Below are positions 59,901 to 64,000 of a DNA stretch of 64,000 nt, one piece after another. Position numbers and translations under genes: made by a program. The stretch is taken from assembly GCA_015228875.1 (NCBI GenBank), contig JADGCS010000002.1, positions 40,084 through 104,083 of the forward strand, given 5' to 3'. The notes under the pieces were generated by a model. That model made no database searches, was not told the origin of the DNA, and worked only from the letters and a program-made list of their open reading frames with translations. This DNA is from Deltaproteobacteria bacterium. Lineage in GTDB: Bacteria; UBA10199; JADGCS01. Position 1 is the first letter of the stretch; every line of letters starts with the position of its first letter.

Positions 59901-60475
59901 TGACACACAGCTTCTCCGCCTCTTTGCCCCAGGGGCAACTGGCCGATGATCCTGTCTGTCAGGTCTTCATCGGGGGCGAGTGGGATATCAAGCATGAGGC
60001 GGCCTTCGTTTGTAAAGTAAAGACGCGATGGTTTGATAGTGCCAAAAAAATACTGGGGAGACAAACGAAGGCCTGCAATTTCGGCGAGGGTGGTTTCATC
60101 TTTGTCAGGGTCATAAAGTTTAAGGTTCCCGTTTTGTACTCTGCCGGTGATCCCTGTCAGTCTTAACTGTGAGCCGTCTGTGTTCCAAAAAGGGGGCACA
60201 TGATAACCGCGCCAGGAATGGCCAGAGTCAACAATAAAATAAGGTGGAATCTGAAGGGTGAGATATTCAGCACTCACGCTGATATCGAGATTTAAAGAAT
60301 CTTGACCTTCATGAAGCATGCCTTGATGATCAAGGTACTCCACAAAGCGGTTAAAGTCATCCTGCCCAGCGTGAGCAGTGGTATTTTGTGATCCTGGTTT
60401 TACAGTTTCATTTCCCAAATAAGCTCCAACACACGAAAAATAATGAATCCGATAAAAAAACCTGTCAGCTCTCAA
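53996..60475 (-). CDS. Giant 2159-aa hypothetical protein: long beta-rich AsmA/TamB-like repeat region plus two C-terminal helical and START-like modules
   Basis: Uninterrupted 6.5-kb ORF; START-like MAYLPFSPDRVFKIIQDTASYSEWIPGIEQSETG; two RFLLAL/RFLLYL-containing helical repeats. Confidence 0.8.
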   Translation of the reverse strand: MRADRFFYRIHYFSCVGAYLGNETVKPGSQNTTAHAGQDDFNRFVEYLDHQGMLHEGQDSLNLDISVSAEYLTLQIPPYFIVDSGHSWRGYHVPPFWNTDGSQLRLTGITGRVQNGNLKLYDPDKDETTLAEIAGLRLSPQYFFGTIKPSRLYFTNEGRLMLDIPLAPDEDLTDRIIGQLPLGQRGGEAVCHPDQLQSSDEQFDLPNQLRRDKSFPAQLRLSSLLFTLGQLATARPGCPDPDMKVYPPPGNPLLTIPRMIHTTKDLAVEITAPYETINIPPAGPLTHGITIWQNRDPQKTPHLKANIRIDNPQTHYYRAVDKVDDLYSSVEEFKIKVPQQFAAVLVKLPDGSEDIFSFTDQGGEDAVAIILAHTDLIYERGFVTEGGDIVSYGHTALPNGGPFEIRLLRANKDAASYEISIETNGDTRAIAIEGVGTIEIPVLHDLYVRLRAEGSLNDISFESWVLSIKAHGSVDVTGRVVVPPLVFNGTSLPGLVIELGEGQNYVRFDDFQLSLDRGVLTTKGVVDFEFSADSVSRAMAEGAYKTTNTTHPLLGETSLRLTAGALTHPDGQRGLDAVLEADLNLPGTVEHGAAVFVHAEAGASLSLTLGARATQASLDMAIQSSAQIGDDLGVSTMGTLTGSAQVTDRGISADAGFSGVIETTDGDYGQIDTQVMAEVNLGMSDGPVIDSVFRTMLSGQAFDGSGQAVLETRVKIEPAGRGQTPASGIKISIPEVILSSEFSFDGTHLESRVTEGKEQPASPLGIAIVAEIDNGKLGRLAKSTVNLNLENMEIAIPTLGVGRFFISGVLLGQMDLVNLNADGIPNYRPVAGSIGAKIVNAKIRQLIDGKLTDVISDTTMTLTDNGQGRLDIDTRIAEFNLGFAEIKLNLSDISNDIAFQFDTVKALSLDRKKEIRYYDFPETDTVSVSGVFKAVEKNAGELWARYAAVVDQIQSGRPSVTYNGTIPIKEQRYDISGAHKKGSIKFTRGSLIANGKAQFDGVKPKSALLNTTLTLPEKLTVDWQQQLGDGATLKLAGDLDIKAKIKTDIDFVQGTLSSDPVAPINISGPITLTHTAANGKRTEFKIRIDQLAEMNLKGAFVNGKAQISLDVPRMDLKATLLEGFEVAGIVVPQDSNLHLPFTGFKGLVVLGMKDQQINLATTFTPFDFGPARLEIKGSPLEQFELTPMKGPVEVTVQGLTHGQSYVATADERGISLRSEAPAKPYAFDLAARVGSDLDVHLNSLSSSQINARYDFAAQEFALTLNETQILSGVDGYAKLLGRKLGLENINAKIKFERLDLTVNLKEKNARLDMVPPSVHPVFTLPQSVDEFFSWTKEQWQAWRDHMNKQKHLAVLSEKSTSLPASPLPRGKGQVYIDMLPASLSLNLDEYQQSPKKTGTDIVTQLKDSVIVNREWPNVTLPHPLPDDYDPRPAIRYSAGQDALFFMDPRDTKQIDRIQQVFQFEDPSDARRLFENGRIDVEDIIENDFFKQHFGADAVRGLLDSLFADEPSNQYFSEAGDRFLLALGDIREGLSGSNMQLVKWKKTFWSDKVRETMHRSFPDHKYQGVMQEGNDGVNQTTMAYLPFSPDRVFKIIQDTASYSEWIPGIEQSETGSGKLHASLRGGHDFTAAVDQKTHGAVRVITQVLEQSDHLQTMAIRYLVIPHARGGSLLVMQDARDFVGDDGMYYKGSDENLNEAGYADSFFNTKNWNADFLTGDDFDPLDPKSYAKLIRMDSLNNRTKRAAFPNQNPSDVFRYMSNRMVSNLHHRLQSPLDTRNLNSGVKIEPQTLTYYPGAVRATVNPKEFLFVQSTQDTPEDEPVKPGLVLKVEEADIPRVVDLIKYSLGCEEAKAHQMIEEGVLSFESLQGIPFLKERYHPDTITALARAFVETVPQYFPGILSAGERFLLYLRDICTHGGGWGQTGNNTASMDARAFRKPGHHNWSPHNNIKPSDGTDSIVMTGIPSGVSFYGLLRTMSRPENFQQVSLTDQGGTGDIIKSEKTECPVTPEAGHYCVASRINLVVTDADYIIKVPDQLVFVGKEGVVMEHALLTGAEAAVPAGYIGIAPWWWQPSTGFQENTGCWMVIPRLDGGFDIVRTGLLNTLVDGDEDAAMDAFKGLTKFIRGFHRETLKAEGSAQRPVTIKYSDKILDYDQRPNNL

Positions 60476-60750
60476 AAGATTAAAAAAGAACTTTTTTACC
60501 TCTACTGTTATTTTCGGTTAAACATCATTAAAAGTTGTTGTGCAAAACGAGATGCGCGCTGATTTTTATCTAATAATCAACATGTTGCGTTACAGCCCCC
60601 GTAATCTTCTCCTGCATATTTTTTGATGCACTTTGTTAAATTTTCCCGATGGAGCAGGGCAGACCACGATGCTGTTTTTATTAATTTTGTCGTTTTTTTG
60701 ATGTTGTTTTTCTTCATAAGAATGCCTCACAATGCACCCTTGGATTTTTA

Positions 60751-60832
60751 CAAGTACTCACTTGACTATGACGCGGTGCTGTTTCTCCGTTATGCGAGGA
60801 ATGCACCCGCGCTCTGTCAACTTTGAAATTCC
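60751..60832 (+). repeat. 83-bp dispersed palindromic element, copy 8
   Basis: CAAGTACTCACTTGACTATGACGCGGTGCTG...ATGCACCCGCGCTCTGTCAACTTTGAAATTCC. Confidence 0.85.
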
Positions 60833-60869
60833 CAGGCCTATATTTATTGTATTCATGGAGGATTATTAA

Positions 60870-62462
60870 ATGAACAGTGCTTTTCTTGTGCAGCAAATCA
60901 GGCACCCTGGTGGGGTTGTTGAGGTTCTTTCTGTGCAGGCGGTTAACAGAGACAGGATGAACGCAGAGAGAGTCATGCTCAGAAACTTTCCAGCTCAGGT
61001 GAGTGAATTTGCCCCCCCGTCTCAGGCCCATTTTGAAGAATGGCTTCTCAGACCCGCCAGTCTTGAAGAACCGCAGCGGACATTCTTTAATAATAAGTCC
61101 CTGCATACGGTTCAAGCATGGCCGGGTTCGGAGGTTCGCACCCTTGTGAATCAGGGACCAGTTGATCGTCGTGTCAACCTGACCATTGTTGGTGACGGGT
61201 ACACAGAGGCAGAGAAGGTAAAATTTTTCGAGGATGCACAGCGCCTCACACGGGAAATGTTTGTTGGAAGGGCCTTTGCCAGCTATCTGCCTTTGTTTAA
61301 TGTCCATGCCGTCTTTGTTCCTTCCAACGAATCCGGCATCACAGACCGACAAAAAAAAGATACAGCCCTTGGGCTGTATCGTTCACCAAAGGGTTCGAAG
61401 CGGGCGATCATGCCGGGTGATTCAGGCGCTGCAAGGCGCGCAGTGGCCCTTGCACCCAGAACAGATTACCCGATCCTTCTTGCAAATGATGATTATTATG
61501 GTGGCCTTGGCGGTGAATTTGCCATCACAACACGTTCACTTAACAGCGGCAGTATGGTGCTCAATCATGAACTGGGTCACAACATCAGCGAGGTGGGAGA
61601 AGAATACGACGGCGGGCAGGTCTACAGGGGTGCAAATTTTTCACGCACAACAAGCGTGTCGTGGAGAGAATGGGTTGACAGCTCGTTAAAGGCAGAAAAG
61701 GGAGAGGCGCTTATTGGCAAATACCCCTGGAAAAACCTTTCTGATGGCGATTTGTCATACAGATTTCTGATGCCCCAGGGTGATAAAAAAAATGTGCTTG
61801 TTGTTGATCTCAGTTCTGTCGGGTGGTCGAGTGAAACCGATGTTGAGGTCCTGATCGATGGACAAATCTGCGCGTTTGACGGCATCTACACAAGTGACCG
61901 CAGTTTTTTCAGGCTTAGGGAGACCAATCATATCAAACCGGGGTGGCACGAGCTTGTGGTCAGGGATAAAAATCATGATGGCGATAATATTCTGGCGTCG
62001 ATCAGGGTCACTGCTTATCCTGCAGACTACGATTTCACACCTAAAAAGGTGGGGGCGTTCCCCGTTTTTGCCGAGGGAGAACAATTTGTCGGCTACAGAC
62101 CCACGCACGAATCCTGTCTCATGCGCGACATGCGATCGCCTGATTTCTGTGTGGTAGACAAACAGAGTATCTGGCACAATCTGCTACGCAGACTTAACCT
62201 CATTGACGGGGTAACGACGACGCAGACAGAGACAGGCATCAGGGCGGTGCTGAGTGTCCCCGACCTCTTGGGTCTCTCGATTCAATGGTACCTTAAAACA
62301 GGGGAGGGTGAGCAAGAATTAACCGAGTACCGCAACATGAAAACATGGCAGAGGGACGGACTGCATCAGGGGGAATTTCGTGTCAGGGTGCGGTTTGAGA
62401 CCAGTGAGGTCCGGGAGTACAATCAGGACTTTGAAGATGAAGCAAAGTTTCGTGTGGGGTGA
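60870..62462 (+). CDS. M64 (IgA-peptidase-like) family metallopeptidase
   Basis: VNLTIVGDGYTEAEKVKFFEDAQRLT, zinc site MVLNHELGHNISEVGEEYDGG. Confidence 0.85.
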   Translation: MNSAFLVQQIRHPGGVVEVLSVQAVNRDRMNAERVMLRNFPAQVSEFAPPSQAHFEEWLLRPASLEEPQRTFFNNKSLHTVQAWPGSEVRTLVNQGPVDRRVNLTIVGDGYTEAEKVKFFEDAQRLTREMFVGRAFASYLPLFNVHAVFVPSNESGITDRQKKDTALGLYRSPKGSKRAIMPGDSGAARRAVALAPRTDYPILLANDDYYGGLGGEFAITTRSLNSGSMVLNHELGHNISEVGEEYDGGQVYRGANFSRTTSVSWREWVDSSLKAEKGEALIGKYPWKNLSDGDLSYRFLMPQGDKKNVLVVDLSSVGWSSETDVEVLIDGQICAFDGIYTSDRSFFRLRETNHIKPGWHELVVRDKNHDGDNILASIRVTAYPADYDFTPKKVGAFPVFAEGEQFVGYRPTHESCLMRDMRSPDFCVVDKQSIWHNLLRRLNLIDGVTTTQTETGIRAVLSVPDLLGLSIQWYLKTGEGEQELTEYRNMKTWQRDGLHQGEFRVRVRFETSEVREYNQDFEDEAKFRVG

Positions 62463-62686
62463 TTTTAGGACTACGCCATGGACAATCACAGCACACAAAG
62501 ACATGGCAGTATTGGGAATTGTTTTGATGTAATTCTCGGTTTAACAGATATTTGGATATTTGATATTATTTGCATTTTATACATACAAAACTTTGCGGTT
62601 GATAAATGCAATAACAGTCATGACCTTAATTTGCGAGTGTCGGACAGGGCGTATGAGCCATCCAAGACAGTAGCTGTCATGCCCCC

Positions 62687-63082
62687 TTACCAAACCTCCA
62701 CCTTTAAACCGGGCACCCTCTCGAACTCTTTTTTGTTTCTTGTGACCAAGACCAAGTCGTGGTTGAGGCAGATGCCTGCAATGATGAGATCGTTTGCGCC
62801 TATCGGGGTCTCTGCCTTGGTGAGTATGGCCCTTGTGACCCCATAATAGCTGGCGGCATCGTCATCAAATGGGTAAGATTCAAATTGAGAAAAAAATTTT
62901 TTTAAAAGTGTAAGATTGTCCTCTACTTTTTGACTGTTTCTGGCCCCATAGAAGAGTTCGGCTTTGACAACACTGCAAAGAAAAAAATCTGCGGGGCTCA
63001 TACCCTTTATTTTTTTAATCAGGCGTTTATCACCGTCTTTTAAGATGGCTATGCAGATATTGGTATCGAGTAAATAGCCCAT
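62687..63082 (-). CDS. vapC: VapC-like PIN-domain toxin
   Basis: MGYLLDTNICIAILK, SVVKAELFYGARNS, PIGANDLIIAGICLNHDLVLVTRNKKEFERVPGLKVEVW. Confidence 0.92.
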   Translation of the reverse strand: MGYLLDTNICIAILKDGDKRLIKKIKGMSPADFFLCSVVKAELFYGARNSQKVEDNLTLLKKFFSQFESYPFDDDAASYYGVTRAILTKAETPIGANDLIIAGICLNHDLVLVTRNKKEFERVPGLKVEVW

Positions 63083-63309
63083 CAGAACTCCTCAATATCA
63101 TCGGGTTTGTCCCTGGGTATTTCTTTCAGGTCACCCCGCCACTGTGCGGCGACCTCAGAGAAAAAATCTTTCGGCCATGCAGACTTTTGGTCGTGTTGTT
63201 TTGCAAACAATTCAGCAATGTATTTAGAAACACTTTTTTTTGCTTTTTTTGCCAGCGCCCTGATTTTTGTATCAACTGAGTCAGGGACATAGACATTAAG
63301 TTGTGCCAT
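63082..63309 (-). CDS. vapB: VapB-like antitoxin (RHH/CopG-like)
   Basis: MAQLNVYVPDSVDTKIRALAKKAKKSVSKYIAELFAK; adjoins vapC. Confidence 0.85.
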   Translation of the reverse strand: MAQLNVYVPDSVDTKIRALAKKAKKSVSKYIAELFAKQHDQKSAWPKDFFSEVAAQWRGDLKEIPRDKPDDIEEF

Positions 63310-63324
63310 AAAACCTCCGTTTTT

Positions 63325-63407
63325 GGCCAGCCAGACGCTACGCGGGGTGCATGACGATCGGATATGAATGATTTCATGTCCGGCGCTATGCGCCAGACCC
63401 CGGCGCG
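63325..63407 (+). repeat. Relative of the 7570-7650 palindromic element
   Basis: ATGAATGATTTCATGTCCGGCGCTATGCGCCAGACCC vs ATGAAGAGTTTCATGTTTGGCGCTATGCGCCAGACAC. Confidence 0.6.
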
Positions 63408-63488
63408 TCCCCCAAGGGGATTTCCTTCGGGCATAGAAAAAAACTGCTGAGGTTCTCAGAAGGGTGGGGGCATGCGCCTATGATAAAG

Positions 63489-63529
63489 TATACTATATAG
63501 GATATAATTATTCAAGTATATATAGTATA
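63489..63529. promoter_or_regulatory. Inverted-repeat operator-like site upstream of vapBC
   Basis: TATACTATATA ... TATATAGTATA separated by 19 bp. Confidence 0.5.
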
Positions 63530-63811
63530 TCGTGACGGTTTCGCTACCGCATACCAAACCGTATAAGCAACAACAGACCGCATCAATAAAAAAACATAAA
63601 AAAACATGACGGAGGTCTTTTTTGTTTTAAAAAAAACCATAAAAGTTAAATCATCCTATGTGGTTAGATGATTTCTCAAAAAATGGGATTAAGAAAGAAA
63701 CTCTAATACTACATTTGACGACAGCTAAACAGACGACATTGAACGGTGTGAGATTGATCTAAAAAAAACAATTTAAGTCACAAAAGTAAAGTGATTGTGA
63801 GGTCAGGTGTT

Positions 63812-64000
63812 ATGGGTATTTCAGGTGTTGGGACAAGTCCGATAATCATCACGACAAATACAATGAGTGGGGTTGCTTCCTCTGTCAACCGACTCGCTGC
63901 CGGCGTGCGACCAAACATGATTGCTACTGAGCTTAAAGGACCGCAATCAAATCAACGCCAAACAACGCAAAGGGCAGCCAGACATAGAACACATGCCTTC
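63812..64000 (+). CDS. 5' part of hypothetical protein running off the window
   Basis: ATG GGT ATT TCA GGT GTT... open to position 64000 (MGISGVGTSPIIITTNTMSGVASS...). Confidence 0.45.
   Translation, partial: MGISGVGTSPIIITTNTMSGVASSVNRLAAGVRPNMIATELKGPQSNQRQTTQRAARHRTHAF

Noticed and set aside
1-64000. CRISPR arrays
   Set aside because: No regularly spaced direct repeats of 25-40 bp; the recurrent 83-bp units are widely dispersed, not arrayed.

Overview
64-kb window from a moderately AT-rich Gram-negative chromosome. Lineage is not certain; the TIGR02147-type protein and gene content are compatible with a deltaproteobacterial or Bdellovibrionota-like MAG. Most of the window is ordinary chromosome: clpS-clpA, rlmB, ffh, folD, the gcvT-gcvH-gcvPA-gcvPB glycine-cleavage cluster, an OPA-type MFS transporter, peptidase U32, purM/purN, rplI, dnaB, dnaJ-like, clpB, and several lipoproteins and hypotheticals. 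The accessory content holds the most interesting signals: (1) a compact element at about 2851-5302 bounded by ~100-bp structured inverted ends (three hairpins each, the outermost with a compensatory base change). It encodes an IS200/RAYT-like Y1 HUH transposase next to a DruA-like (DUF4338) domain fused to an ISAs1-type DDE transposase, apparently through a -1 frameshift at an A8 slippery run. (2) An ~83-bp dispersed palindromic element family with 8 copies in the window, one supplying the rplI stop codon and others encoding Rickettsia-palindrome-like in-frame peptides. (3) A small protein combining a zinc-finger-like N-terminus with a histone-fold-like C-terminus. (4) A tripartite HipB-HipS-HipT module divergent from an XRE/nucleotidyltransferase TA pair, the two sharing near-identical 18-bp operators. 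(5) A 148-bp three-stem cloverleaf-like repeat. (6) A 2159-aa protein with AsmA-like/lipid-transfer-like repeats and a duplicated helical plus START-like module. All family assignments are from reading protein motifs; no database search was run.
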